Assembly: GCF_003112535.1 (NCBI RefSeq)
Contig: NZ_BEWA01000008.1
Location: 310,001 to 374,000 of the forward strand
Reading direction: 5' to 3'
Source: Streptomyces rishiriensis
GTDB taxonomy: Bacteria > Actinomycetota > Actinomycetes > Streptomycetales > Streptomycetaceae
DNA length: 64,000 bases
The notes under the pieces were generated by a model. It did no database searches and was not told where the DNA came from. It saw only the letters and a list, made by a program, of their open reading frames with translations. Made by a program: the position numbers and the translations under genes. How positions within the stretch are numbered: the first letter of the stretch is position 1; each line of letters starts with the position of its first letter. This document shows positions 33,235 to 41,329 of the stretch, piece by piece.

Positions 33235-34287
33235 ATGCTGGGCTGTGTGATCCATGGTCGGGGCGACCTGCGCGTCGAGGAGCTCCCGACGCCGTCGCCC
33301 GGACCGGGCGAGGTGCTGGTCGCCGTCCGCTACGGCGGGATCTGCGGCTCCGACCTGCACTACTGGCGGCACGGCGGGGTGGGCGACTTCCGGCTGCGCG
33401 AGCCGATGGTGCTCGGGCACGAGGTGGTGGGGACGGTGCTCGCGCACGGCTCCCCCGCGCCGCGGGGCGTCCCGGCCGGCGCCGAGGTCGCCGTGCACCC
33501 CGCCACCCCGTGCGGGACGTGCCCCGAGTGCGCGCGGGGCCGGCGCAACATCTGCCGGGACGCCCGCTACCTGGGCAGCGCGGCCCGCACGCCGCACGTC
33601 CAGGGCGGGTTCGCGGCCCGGATCGTCGTTCCCGCCGATCAGGTACGACCGCTTCCCGCGGGACTCCCGTCGCGGCGGGCCGCGCTCGCCGAGCCGCTGT
33701 CGGTGGCGCTGCACGCGGTGCGGCGGGCCGGCCCGGTGGCCGGCCGCCACGTCCTGGTCACGGGGGCCGGACCGATCGGCTGCCTGGTGGTCGCGGCGGC
33801 GAAGGCCGCGGGCGCGGCCCAGGTGACCGTGACGGATCTGCTGCCGGCCGCGCTCGGGTACGCGCGCGCCGCGGGCGCCGACACGACCGTCCTCGCCGCG
33901 GATCCGGCGGATCCGGCGGATCCGGCGGATCCGGCCCGGCCGGACGAGGCGGAGGCGGACGTGGCCGTCGAGGCGTCCGGAGCGGCCGCGGGGCTCGACG
34001 CCTGTCTGCGGCGGGTGCGGCGCGGCGGCACCGTCGTCCAGCTCGGAATGCTGCCGCCGGGGCAGAGCCCGTTCGCGGGGAACCTGGTGGTCGGCCGGGA
34101 GATCGAGCTGCGCGGTGCGTTCCGCTTCGACGCCGAGTTCGACGACGCCCTGGCGCTGCTGGCGGGACAGCCCGCGTTCGACGGGCTGATCAGCGCGGTG
34201 GCGCCGGTGTCGGAGGCGGAGTCGGCGTTCGCGCTGGCGGCCGACCGGGAGCGCTCCTGCAAGGTCCTGCTGGACTTCGCAAGCTGA
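33235..34287 (+). CDS. idnD: Zinc-dependent L-idonate 5-dehydrogenase
   Basis: A 350-residue MDR-family zinc alcohol dehydrogenase. Catalytic zinc: GGICGSDLHYW and LGHEVVG. Structural zinc: four Cys in CGTCPECARGRRNIC. Rossmann motif VTGAGPIGCLV. SDLHYW is characteristic of idonate/sorbitol-type enzymes. It would oxidise L-idonate to 5-ketogluconate for the preceding SDR. A (DPA)4 stretch coded by four 9-bp repeats (33901-33936) lies in a surface loop. ATG 33235 gives better spacing from GAGGGG than GTG 33226, which would add three residues. Confidence 0.9.
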   Translation: MLGCVIHGRGDLRVEELPTPSPGPGEVLVAVRYGGICGSDLHYWRHGGVGDFRLREPMVLGHEVVGTVLAHGSPAPRGVPAGAEVAVHPATPCGTCPECARGRRNICRDARYLGSAARTPHVQGGFAARIVVPADQVRPLPAGLPSRRAALAEPLSVALHAVRRAGPVAGRHVLVTGAGPIGCLVVAAAKAAGAAQVTVTDLLPAALGYARAAGADTTVLAADPADPADPADPARPDEAEADVAVEASGAAAGLDACLRRVRRGGTVVQLGMLPPGQSPFAGNLVVGREIELRGAFRFDAEFDDALALLAGQPAFDGLISAVAPVSEAESAFALAADRERSCKVLLDFAS

Positions 34288-34446
34288 CCGTCCGGCACCG
34301 TCGAGGGCCCGCCCCGGACCCGGCCCTCACGCGAGCCGCCGGGGGCCAGGGCAGAGGACCGGGGCGGGAGCGCCCTCCTGGCCGAGGTGACCGAGGCGGC
34401 CGAGCTGGGCGAGGCGATCCCGCGCCGGGCGGAGCAGCCGGAGGCC

Positions 34447-34514
34447 GGCCGTCTGCTCTGTGCGGCCGTCTGCTCTGTGCGGCCGTCTGCTCTGTGCGGC
34501 CGTCTGCTCTGTGC
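34447..34514. repeat. Four perfect 17-bp tandem units
   Basis: GGCCGTCTGCTCTGTGC is repeated exactly four times, 34447-34514. It lies in the 315-bp gap between the idnD stop and the convergent cytochrome b stop. No gene is seen in this gap. Confidence 0.95.
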
Positions 34515-34549
34515 GCCATGGCCCGGACGCGGGCGCTCTCGCCTCGGCG

Positions 34550-34584
34550 AAGGGCAAGGGCAAGGGCAAGGGCAAGGGCAAGGG
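34550..34584. repeat. Hexanucleotide microsatellite (AAGGGC)
   Basis: Five AAGGGC units plus a partial sixth, 36 bp past the 17-bp array in the same gap. It is purine-only on one strand except for the C. Confidence 0.92.
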
Positions 34585-34602
34585 GCACGGTGGACCCGGC
34601 GG

Positions 34603-35223
34603 TCACGGCCGCCACAGGCGGTGTTCTCGCTCCGCCCACTCCCGGCTCACCGAGCCGGTGCGCATGCCGCGTCTGGCCTCCGGGTCGCCCAGGGCCATGC
34701 CGATGTGGCCGGCCAGGACGACGCCGATGGTCAGAGCCAGCCAGTCGTGGACGAAGGTCGCACTGGTGCGCCACATGATCGGGGTGAGGTGGGTGAACCA
34801 CATGAGCAGGCCCGTGCCGAGCATGACCAGGGTCGCCCCCGCGATCCAGGACGCGTAGACCTTCTGCCCGGCGTTGAACTTGGCCGCCGGACGCGACTCC
34901 CGGCGCTTGTCCCGGCGCAGGGCGGCCCGCAGCCAGCGCCGGTCGTGCGGGCCGAAGCGGTTGAGGTGTCCGAGGTCGGCGCGGAACGCGCGGGAGACCA
35001 GGCCCGCCAGGACGGGCACGGGCAGGGCCAGCCCGGCCCACTCGTGGACGCGGACCACCAGCTCGCGGCGGCCCACGAGCTGGGCGAACTCGGGGACGTA
35101 CAGGAAGGACGCGGTCACCACGCACACGCCCATCAGCAGGGCGGTGGTGCGGTGCACCCACCGCACGGCGCGGGTGAAGCGGCGCACGTCCGCGGCGGGT
35201 CGCGCCTCAGCTCGTAGGATCAT
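34603..35223 (-). CDS. Cytochrome b561-type membrane subunit
   Basis: A 206-residue integral membrane protein with four predicted helices, the first around WVHRTTALLMGVCVVTASFL and the last around HDWLALTIGVVLAGHIGMAL. His residues in RWVHR, VRVHEWAG, FTHLT and FVHDW fit haem ligation. It belongs to the cytochrome b/b561 group that feeds electrons to molybdopterin enzymes. The ATG at 35223 overlaps the molybdopterin gene's stop by 17 bp, so the two probably form one membrane redox pair. An in-frame extension to 35361 is rejected. Confidence 0.85.
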   Translation of the reverse strand: MILRAEARPAADVRRFTRAVRWVHRTTALLMGVCVVTASFLYVPEFAQLVGRRELVVRVHEWAGLALPVPVLAGLVSRAFRADLGHLNRFGPHDRRWLRAALRRDKRRESRPAAKFNAGQKVYASWIAGATLVMLGTGLLMWFTHLTPIMWRTSATFVHDWLALTIGVVLAGHIGMALGDPEARRGMRTGSVSREWAEREHRLWRP

Positions 35224-36130
35224 CGTCCCGCCCGTTCGAACGACCGACCCAGGCGTCGACGTCATAGCCGCGGTCCTCCCAGTAGCCGGGGCGCACCTTC
35301 TCGGTGACGGTGATGCCCGAGAGCCACTTGGCGGACTTGTAGAAGTACATGGGCGCCACATAGAGGCGGACGGGTCCGCCGTGGTCGTGGCCGAGGTCCT
35401 TGTCCTGCATCCGCAGCGCGACCAGGACGTCGGCGCGGCGGGCCTGGGCCAGGGTGAGGCTCTCGCTGTAGGCGCCGTCGAAGCAGGTGAAGCGGACCGC
35501 GCCGGCCTTGGCCTGCACTCCGGCCGCGTCCAGCAGCGCGGACAGCCGTACGCCCTCGAAGGGGGTGCCGGGCACCCGCCAGCCGGTGACGCACTGGACG
35601 TCCTTGACCATCCGGGTCTGGGGCATCGCCCGCAGCTCGTCCAGGGTGTAGGTGACGGGCCGGTCGACGAGGCCGTCCACGGTGAGGCGGTAGTTCGCCG
35701 CGTTCTTGTGCGGCACGGACGAGGTCACCGAGTAGTAGCGGAAGCCGCCGCCGTTGGGGAGCAGCCCGGTGAGACCGGTGGGGTCCTTGACGGCGGCGCT
35801 GGCGAGGAAGGCTTCGAGGCCGCGCTGCAGGGGCGGCGCGGCGATCACTCCCACGGCGCCCAGGGCGAGCGTGCCGAGGAACACGCGCCGGCCGACGGGC
35901 GCACCGCGCTCACCGGACGACCCGGACGCACCCGGCGGCTCGTGCCGGTCCGGTCGCCCGGCCCGGTCCGGTCGCCCGGACGCACCCGGCGGTTCGGACG
36001 GGCGCGGCCGATCGGACGGTCCCGGTCGTTCGGACGGTCCCGGTCGTTCGGACGGTCCCGGTCGTTCGGACGGTCCCGGTCGTTCGGGTCGTTCGGGTGG
36101 TTCGGGTTGCTCGGACGGTTGGGGGTTCAC
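35207..36130 (-). CDS. Molybdopterin-dependent oxidoreductase (sulfite-oxidase fold)
   Basis: 307 residues. About 75 Pro/Ser/Gly/Arg-rich residues come first, including perfect RPGPSE repeats (18-bp units at 36013-36084). A membrane or Tat-type segment follows (GRRVFLGTLALGAVGVIAAPP), then a sulfite-oxidase-type Mo-cofactor domain. The Cys of KDVQCVTGW is the expected Mo ligand; RLTVDGLVDRPVTYTLDELR and GPVRLYVAPMYFYKSAKWL are family landmarks. It probably faces the cell exterior and exchanges electrons with the cytochrome b below it. The GTG start lies directly after GGAAGG, which is too close; the true start may be further in, and the repeat region may be partly untranslated. Confidence 0.85.
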   Translation of the reverse strand: MNPQPSEQPEPPERPERPGPSERPGPSERPGPSERPGPSDRPRPSEPPGASGRPDRAGRPDRHEPPGASGSSGERGAPVGRRVFLGTLALGAVGVIAAPPLQRGLEAFLASAAVKDPTGLTGLLPNGGGFRYYSVTSSVPHKNAANYRLTVDGLVDRPVTYTLDELRAMPQTRMVKDVQCVTGWRVPGTPFEGVRLSALLDAAGVQAKAGAVRFTCFDGAYSESLTLAQARRADVLVALRMQDKDLGHDHGGPVRLYVAPMYFYKSAKWLSGITVTEKVRPGYWEDRGYDVDAWVGRSNGRDDDPTS

Positions 36131-36203
36131 CCTTCCATTCGAGCACCACGGGGCCCACCGGGGCCAGGGATCCAGAACCGCCGTCAGACTTCCGTCACAC
36201 TTC

Positions 36204-37175
36204 TCACCCGCTTCTCAGCTGCGGCGCGGCCCCGCCGGTCCGGAGCGCGCCGGCCCGGGCCCTCCGGAACGCCTCGCCCGGGTCGCGGTCCGGGTACGAC
36301 CAGGGCCTGCGGGTGACATGCCGGCCGATGCGCTGGAAGAGGGCGGCGGCCTCGGCTCCCCGGCCCCCGCACACCTTGGCGTGGGCGAGGAAGTTCAGGT
36401 CCACCAGATGCCGGGGGTGACCGTCGTGCTCCCACTCCAGCCACCAGTCGAAGGCCGCCTTCATCACGTCCCGGGCCCGGCTGTCGCGCCAGTGCCCGCA
36501 GGCGGCGGGGTCGGCCGGCGCGAAGCCGTGGGCGGCCAGCACCCGGTAGCGCTCGGCGTGCGCGACGACCGGGAGGATGGCCAGCGGGGAGTCCGCGGGC
36601 GCCTGCTCGGCGGCCCAGGCGGCGAAGTCGTACACCTCGTGCAGCGGGTCGGGGCCGCCGTCCGCGCGGCGTCCGGCGAGCCGGGCCACCATGAGGTGGT
36701 GCGCGTGGTGGTGGTCGCGGTGCCGGGAGCGGATCTCCTCGAAGATCCGCACCGCCTCGGCCCCGCCCGTCCGCTCCAGCCGCAGCAGGCCGAGCCAGGG
36801 GGTGGGATCGGCGGGAGCCAGCTCGGCGGCCGACCGGCACGCGGCGCGCGCGAGGGCCGGATCCTCCTTGCCGCGCAGGGCCCGGCGGACCCGGGCCAGG
36901 GCGAGCAGGACGGCGGCGTCGGCGCAGCCGGGTTCGGCGAGCAGCCAGTCGTCGGCCCAGGCGGCCGCATACGGTTCGAGGGCGAGGACGCAGACCCGGT
37001 GTGCGCGCCGGTCCCAGTCGTCGCCGGTACGGGCCAGCAGGGAGCGCACGGGCTGTCGACGGCCCTGGACCAACGCGGCGCGGGCGACGCCGAGTTCGAC
37101 GTCGTCCAGGGCCGGGTCGGGGATCGGACCCGGGCGCTGCCGGCCGGGGCCGAGGGGTGGCGGGGGTAAATGCAC
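36204..37175 (-). CDS. Conserved hypothetical protein, TPR-like helical
   Basis: A 323-residue soluble protein built of alpha-helical pairs (AAVLLALARVRRALRGKEDPAL, ACRSAAELAPADPTPWLGLL, EAVRIFEEIRSRHRDHHHAH), like tetratricopeptide repeats. It holds a His-rich stretch and many Trp residues (AAFDWWLEWEHDG). No enzyme motif, signal peptide or membrane helix. The GTG 37175 start has GAGGAAG upstream. It stands between the molybdopterin gene and a 460-bp gap. A protein-interaction role is all that can be inferred. Confidence 0.78.
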   Translation of the reverse strand: MHLPPPPLGPGRQRPGPIPDPALDDVELGVARAALVQGRRQPVRSLLARTGDDWDRRAHRVCVLALEPYAAAWADDWLLAEPGCADAAVLLALARVRRALRGKEDPALARAACRSAAELAPADPTPWLGLLRLERTGGAEAVRIFEEIRSRHRDHHHAHHLMVARLAGRRADGGPDPLHEVYDFAAWAAEQAPADSPLAILPVVAHAERYRVLAAHGFAPADPAACGHWRDSRARDVMKAAFDWWLEWEHDGHPRHLVDLNFLAHAKVCGGRGAEAAALFQRIGRHVTRRPWSYPDRDPGEAFRRARAGALRTGGAAPQLRSG

Positions 37176-37638
37176 CGCGGGACTTCCTCATCCTCCTCGG
37201 CGGCGGCTCTGGCATCGGCCCGCGATCGGCCGATCACACACAGCCAATCCCCGGTCGGCGCCCACCGTCAAGAGCCGGGAACCGTGACCCGCGCCGGCCG
37301 CCGCACGGCCTCGGCGGGCCGACGGGGGCCCGCCGCTGGTGGGACCGGTCGCGGGCGGGGCCGCCCGGTGCCGGTGTGGCGTACGCCATGGCGCTGCCCG
37401 GCCGCAGCCCACACCATGGCGATACGGCCACCACGGCCGTACGGTCGCGCCCCGGCCCTCGGGCCCGGCGCCTCGGGCGGGTCGACCGCCCGGTCAGGGG
37501 CACTCCCGGAAGCGTCGTCCCGGGACGGGCCCGAAGCGAAGGTTTCCGGCACTCCCAGGAGCACTGGGGGCGCGGGGACGCTACAGTCGGCCACACGCAC
37601 CCCGTCCGTGGTCCGACCGGATGATCGAGGTACGCAGC
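37176..37638. other. Intergenic region between divergent genes
   Basis: 463 bp without a supported gene; every ORF seen here is a shadow or has no family-like sequence. ACGGCC-ACCAC-GGCCGT at about 37424-37440 is a small palindrome. TACAGT at 37582-37587 could be a -10 box for the rightward transporter gene. Confidence 0.5.
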
Positions 37639-38532
37639 GTGTCGGTACTGGTTCTGGTTCTCGCCGTGAGCGCCGCCTGCTGCCTGGGCTTCGGGTTCGT
37701 GCTCCAGCAGAACGCGGCCCAGCGGGCGCCGCTCGGCGACTTCCTCTCGCCGCGGCTGCTGCTCGACCTGATGAAGGTGCCGCGCTGGCTCGGCGGCATC
37801 GGCCTGATGGTGGCCGGCATGGCGCTGGGCGCGGTCGCGCTCGGCCAGGGCGAGATCTCCCTGGTGGAGCCGCTGCTGGCGACGAACCTGCTCTTCGCCC
37901 TCGCGCTCTCCCGGCACCAGACGAAACAGCCGCTGGGCCGCCAGGGCTGGTCCGGTCTGCTCCTGCTCGCGGGCGGGGTGACGGCCTTCATCGTGGCGGG
38001 CCAGCCGCGCGGCGGCCACGCGGTCGCGGATCCGCTGCGGCACTGGCTGCTCATCGGCGTGATGGTCGGGCTGGCGCTGCTGCTGACGACGTACGCCAGG
38101 CGTTCCCGGCTGAGTTCGGGTCCGGTCCTGCTCTCCCTGGCGGCCGGTCTGCTGTACGGCGTGCAGGACGCCCTGACCAGGGTCAGCGGGCAGCGTTTCG
38201 GCGCGGGCGGCCTCGGTGAGCTGCTCACCGGCTGGCAGCCGTACGCGGTGCTCGCGCTCGGCGTGACCGGGCTCGTGCTGGTCCAGAGCGCGTTCGAGAC
38301 GGCGCCCCTGCGGATGTCGCTGCCCGCGCTGACCGCGGCCCAGCCGCTCGCGGGGATCCTCTGCGGCGTGGGCTTCCTCGGCGACCGGCTGCACACCGAC
38401 ACCGGCGCTCTGGCCTGGGAGGCGGCGGGACTCGCGGCGATCGTCGCGGGCATCGTGCTCCTCGGACTGCATCCGGCGATGCCCCGGGGCGCGGCGCCGC
38501 GCGAGCGCGTGCCGGACTTCCAGCCGCAGTGA
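37639..38532 (+). CDS. DMT-superfamily transporter (EamA/NIPA-like)
   Basis: 297 residues with about nine predicted helices and short loops: LVLVLAVSAACCLGFGFVLQ, GGIGLMVAGMALGAVAL, LLATNLLFALALS and so on to GLAAIVAGIVLLGL. The pattern SLVEPLLATNLLFAL, with a second LPALTAAQPLAGILC, resembles DMT-type carriers without a defined substrate. GTG 37639 is preferred because GAGG stands about 9 nt upstream; ATG 37621 would add six residues but has no ribosome site. Confidence 0.85.
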   Translation: MSVLVLVLAVSAACCLGFGFVLQQNAAQRAPLGDFLSPRLLLDLMKVPRWLGGIGLMVAGMALGAVALGQGEISLVEPLLATNLLFALALSRHQTKQPLGRQGWSGLLLLAGGVTAFIVAGQPRGGHAVADPLRHWLLIGVMVGLALLLTTYARRSRLSSGPVLLSLAAGLLYGVQDALTRVSGQRFGAGGLGELLTGWQPYAVLALGVTGLVLVQSAFETAPLRMSLPALTAAQPLAGILCGVGFLGDRLHTDTGALAWEAAGLAAIVAGIVLLGLHPAMPRGAAPRERVPDFQPQ

Positions 38533-38670
38533 CCGACCGGCCGTCGCCGCGCCGGGCCGGCCCTCTCCCGGTTCCCGCCGCCGCGGCCGTCCTCGACCCG
38601 CCGGACCGGCCGTCCTCGTCCGAACGGCGCGGCCCGCCCTCCGGCGCCGGCCGCCTGCTTGGATGGGCGC

Positions 38671-39186
38671 ATGAGCGCTGCTGACGAGATCCTCGACGTC
38701 GTCGACGAGAACGACCAGGTCGTGGGGCGTTTTCCACGGGGCAGGGTGTACGCCGAAGGGCTGCGGCACCGCTGCGTCTTCATCCAGGCCCGGGACGCCG
38801 ACGGCCGGCTCTTCGTGCACCGCCGGACCGCGACCAAGCTGGTCTTCCCCTCGTTGTACGACATGTTCGTGGGCGGGGTGGTCGGCGCGGGCGAGGCGTA
38901 CGACGACGCCGCCCTGCGCGAGGCCGAGGAGGAGCTCGGCGTGAGCGGTCTGCCCCGGCCGGAGTTCCTCTTCAAGTTCCTCTACGAGGGCGGGCCGGCC
39001 GGGAGCTGGTGGTCGGCCGTCTACGAGGTCCGCTGCGAGTTGCCGGTGAACCCCCAGGCGGAGGAGGTGGCCTGGCACGCGTTCCTGCCCGAGGAGGAGG
39101 TCGAACGCCGGCTGCCCGTCTGGGAGTGGGTGCCGGACGGGCTGGACGCGTACCGGCGTCTGAAGGAGTTCCGGCCGACGGGCTGA
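38671..39186 (+). CDS. NUDIX hydrolase
   Basis: A 171-residue Nudix enzyme. The Nudix box GGVVGAGEAYDDAALREAEEELGV is complete (G-x5-E-x7-REUxEExGU), at about residues 70-93. The flanks (VVDENDQVVGRFPRGRVYAEGLRHR and the C-terminal PEEEVERRLPVWEWVPDG) place it near the IPP-isomerase/YfcD-like branch that hydrolyses nucleoside-diphosphate-linked compounds. The substrate is unknown. The start is ATG 38671; no strong Shine-Dalgarno. Confidence 0.92.
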   Translation: MSAADEILDVVDENDQVVGRFPRGRVYAEGLRHRCVFIQARDADGRLFVHRRTATKLVFPSLYDMFVGGVVGAGEAYDDAALREAEEELGVSGLPRPEFLFKFLYEGGPAGSWWSAVYEVRCELPVNPQAEEVAWHAFLPEEEVERRLPVWEWVPDGLDAYRRLKEFRPTG

Positions 39187-39252
39187 GCGGGGCCTCCGGG
39201 CGGCGGCGGACGGCTCCGGGCGGGACGCCGGAGGGCGGGTAGGGTCCGTCGG

Positions 39253-39645
39253 GTGATCGAGTTCGTGCAGAACGTCAGGCTGTGGTTCGCGCCCGAGCAG
39301 GTCCGGGAGGAGGGCAGCACACCCGACTACCGGTTCTCGCTGGCCAACGAGCGCACCTTCCTGGCCTGGATGCGCACCGCGCTGGCCCTGATCGGCGGGG
39401 GTTTCGCGGTGGACCAGTTCCTGCCGGACCTGCGCTGGGGCTGGCGGGTGGGGCTGGCGCTGGCCCTGCTCGGGGCGGGCGTGCTGTGCTCGTTGCGCGC
39501 GGTGAACCACTGGATGCGCTGCGAGCGGGCGATGCGCCGGGGCGAGGACCTGCCGGCGTCCCGCTTCCCGGCGCTGCTGGGCGTGGTGGTCGCGGTGGTG
39601 GCCGTGGCGATGGTCGTGGTGGTGCTGGTGGGGTGGGAGGGGTGA
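39253..39645 (+). CDS. DUF202/YidH family membrane protein
   Basis: 130 residues. A soluble start (WFAPEQVREEGSTPDYRFSL) precedes the DUF202 motif LANERTFLAWMRTALALIGGGFA, then three membrane helices in all. The family function is unknown. The GTG start at 39253 fits the family. Its TGA overlaps the GTG of a second DUF202 gene by 4 bp, so the two are likely made together and may form a hetero-oligomer. Confidence 0.9.
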   Translation: MIEFVQNVRLWFAPEQVREEGSTPDYRFSLANERTFLAWMRTALALIGGGFAVDQFLPDLRWGWRVGLALALLGAGVLCSLRAVNHWMRCERAMRRGEDLPASRFPALLGVVVAVVAVAMVVVVLVGWEG

Positions 39646-39965
39646 GCGGCGAGGCACTGTCCGTGCGCGATCCCGGGCTCCAGCCGGAGCGGACGCGGCT
39701 GGCCTGGCGGCGTACCACGCTGGCGAGCACCGTCACCGCCGTGCTGGCCGTGAAGGCGGCGCTGCACGGCGGGCCCTCGGCGTTCGGGATCGTCGCCTGT
39801 GCGCTGTGCTGCGGACTGTGGCTGGCCTTCCTGCTGCTCGCCCACGAGCGGATCCGGGCCCTCGCCGCCACGGCGAGTCCGGCGCCCCTCGCTCCGCGGC
39901 ACGCCGCGTCGGTGGTCCTGTGCACGCTCGCGACGGCGGCGTGCGCCCTGGCACTGGTGATCTAG
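39642..39965 (+). CDS. DUF202 family membrane protein
   Basis: 107 residues with the short DUF202 form: LQPERTRLAWRRTTLASTVTAVLAVKAAL, then two further helices (IVACALCCGLWLAFLLLAH; ASVVLCTLATAACALALVI). It is coupled to the upstream DUF202 gene. The pentanucleotide satellite begins 39 bp after its stop. Confidence 0.88.
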   Translation: MSGEALSVRDPGLQPERTRLAWRRTTLASTVTAVLAVKAALHGGPSAFGIVACALCCGLWLAFLLLAHERIRALAATASPAPLAPRHAASVVLCTLATAACALALVI

Positions 39966-40004
39966 GGTCTGCCCTCCCGGGCCGGGTGTCGGGGCCGAGT
40001 GCTC

Positions 40005-40194
40005 GTGCCGGGCCGGGCCGTGCCGGGCCGGGCCGTGCCGGGCCGTGCCGGGCCGTGCCGGGCTGGGCCGGGCCGGGCCGTGCCGGGCCGGGCCGTGCCG
40101 GGCCGTGCCGGGCCGTGCCGTGCCGGGCCGTGCCGGGCCGGGCCGTGCCGGGCCGTGCCGGGCCGGGCCGTGCCGGGCCGGGCCGTGCCGGGCC
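40005..40194. repeat. Pentanucleotide satellite, 38 units of G(T/G)GCC
   Basis: 190 bp of uninterrupted five-base units, each GTGCC or GGGCC, with a single GGGCT at unit 12. The unit order, T for GTGCC and G for GGGCC, is irregular, mostly TGG and TG blocks. It fills the gap between the convergent DUF202 and quinone-reductase-like genes. The frame is 5-fold, so any protein reading through it is Arg/Pro/Gly/Ala junk. Confidence 0.97.
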
Positions 40195-40201
40195 CCGGCT
40201 T

Positions 40202-41215
40202 CTACCAGGGGCCGGCGTCCGCGCTCGCGCCGTCCCCGCCCGTCGCCGTCTCCTCGCCCGTCGCTGTCTCCGCGCCGTCCGTCGGGTCCCAGGCCACCGT
40301 GACGACGATCTTGCCGCGGGTGCGGCCCTCCTCGTTCAGGCGGTGGGCCTCCGCCGCGCGTTCCAGCGGGAACGTCCGGGAGACGTGCACGCGGAGCACG
40401 CCCTGTTCGGCCAGTTCCGCCACTCGGGTGAGGTCCTCGGCGTCGGGCCTGACCCAGTAGTAGCGGCCGCCGTAGCCGATGACTTCGCCGTCGGCGATCG
40501 ACACCAGGCGTCCCTCCGGAGCCAGCAGGTTGGCGGAGACCTTCAGGGACTCCCCGCCGACCGTGTCGAAGGCCGCGTCCACCCCCTCGGGGGCCAGCCC
40601 GCGCACCCGCTCGGCCAGTCCCGCGCCGTGGGCGACCGGCTCGCCGCCCAGCGAGCGCACGAAGTCGTGGTTGGCCTCGCTCGCCGTGCCGATCACCCGT
40701 GCGCCCAGGTGGCGGGCCAGTTGCACGGCCATGGAGCCGACCCCGCCCGCGGCCGCGTGGACGAGGACGGTCTCGCCCCGCTTCACCTGGAGGGCCCCGG
40801 TCAGCACCTGGTAGGCGGTGAGGCCGGTCAGCGGCAGGCCCGCGGCCTCCTCCCAGGTGAGATGGCGCGGCTTGCGGGCGAGGGTGCGCACCGGCGCGGC
40901 CACGTACTCGGCGAAGGTCCCGCGGGAGAGGAAGTCCTCGCGGACGTAGCCGATGACCTCGTCGCCCACGGCGTACTCCGCGACGGACACGCCGAGCTGG
41001 ACGACGACGCCCGAGACGTCCCAGCCGGGGACCACCGGGAAGACGGCGTCGAGCATCGGGTCCAGATGACCCTCACGGCACTTCCAGTCGACGGGGTTCA
41101 CCGCCGCCGCCCGGACCTTCACGAGCACCGAGTCGGGGCCGACCTTGGGCTCGCGGACGTCCCCGTACACGAGCGTCTCGGGGCCGCCGTAGCGGGAGTA
41201 GCTGATGGCCTTCAT
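40202..41215 (-). CDS. NADP-dependent quinone-oxidoreductase-like MDR protein
   Basis: 337 residues of the zinc-free MDR (quinone oxidoreductase/enoyl reductase-like) family. MKAISYSRYGGPETLVYGDV start, PVVPGWDVSGVV, and nucleotide loop VHAAAGGVGSMAVQLARHLG. No catalytic-zinc Cys pair. The C-terminal ~25 residues are Thr/Gly/Ala-rich and non-conserved, close to the satellite. The start is ATG 41215, after GAGGGTC. Confidence 0.92.
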   Translation of the reverse strand: MKAISYSRYGGPETLVYGDVREPKVGPDSVLVKVRAAAVNPVDWKCREGHLDPMLDAVFPVVPGWDVSGVVVQLGVSVAEYAVGDEVIGYVREDFLSRGTFAEYVAAPVRTLARKPRHLTWEEAAGLPLTGLTAYQVLTGALQVKRGETVLVHAAAGGVGSMAVQLARHLGARVIGTASEANHDFVRSLGGEPVAHGAGLAERVRGLAPEGVDAAFDTVGGESLKVSANLLAPEGRLVSIADGEVIGYGGRYYWVRPDAEDLTRVAELAEQGVLRVHVSRTFPLERAAEAHRLNEEGRTRGKIVVTVAWDPTDGAETATGEETATGGDGASADAGPW

Positions 41216-41329
41216 GGGTCCGACCCTCAGGGGTCCCCGAACGCCACGCAAGCGGAATGACCCGATACGGGCGGTTCGCATGGCAGCCTGTCCGACGTCA
41301 TCGCCCGCAGCGTCGAAGGTGAGCCCCCC

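Noticed and set aside
34327..34581. 84-codon leftward ORF with repeated EQTAAQSRRPHRADGR
   Set aside because: It is just the 17-bp and 6-bp tandem repeats read in one frame; no ribosome site and no family-like sequence.
39966..40302. Long ORFs through the pentamer satellite
   Set aside because: A five-base repeat read in three frames stays open automatically; the translations are Arg/Pro/Gly/Ala strings.
41216..41329. Zur or other metal-regulator box before the His-rich gene
   Set aside because: No AT-rich inverted repeat resembling a Zur site is present.
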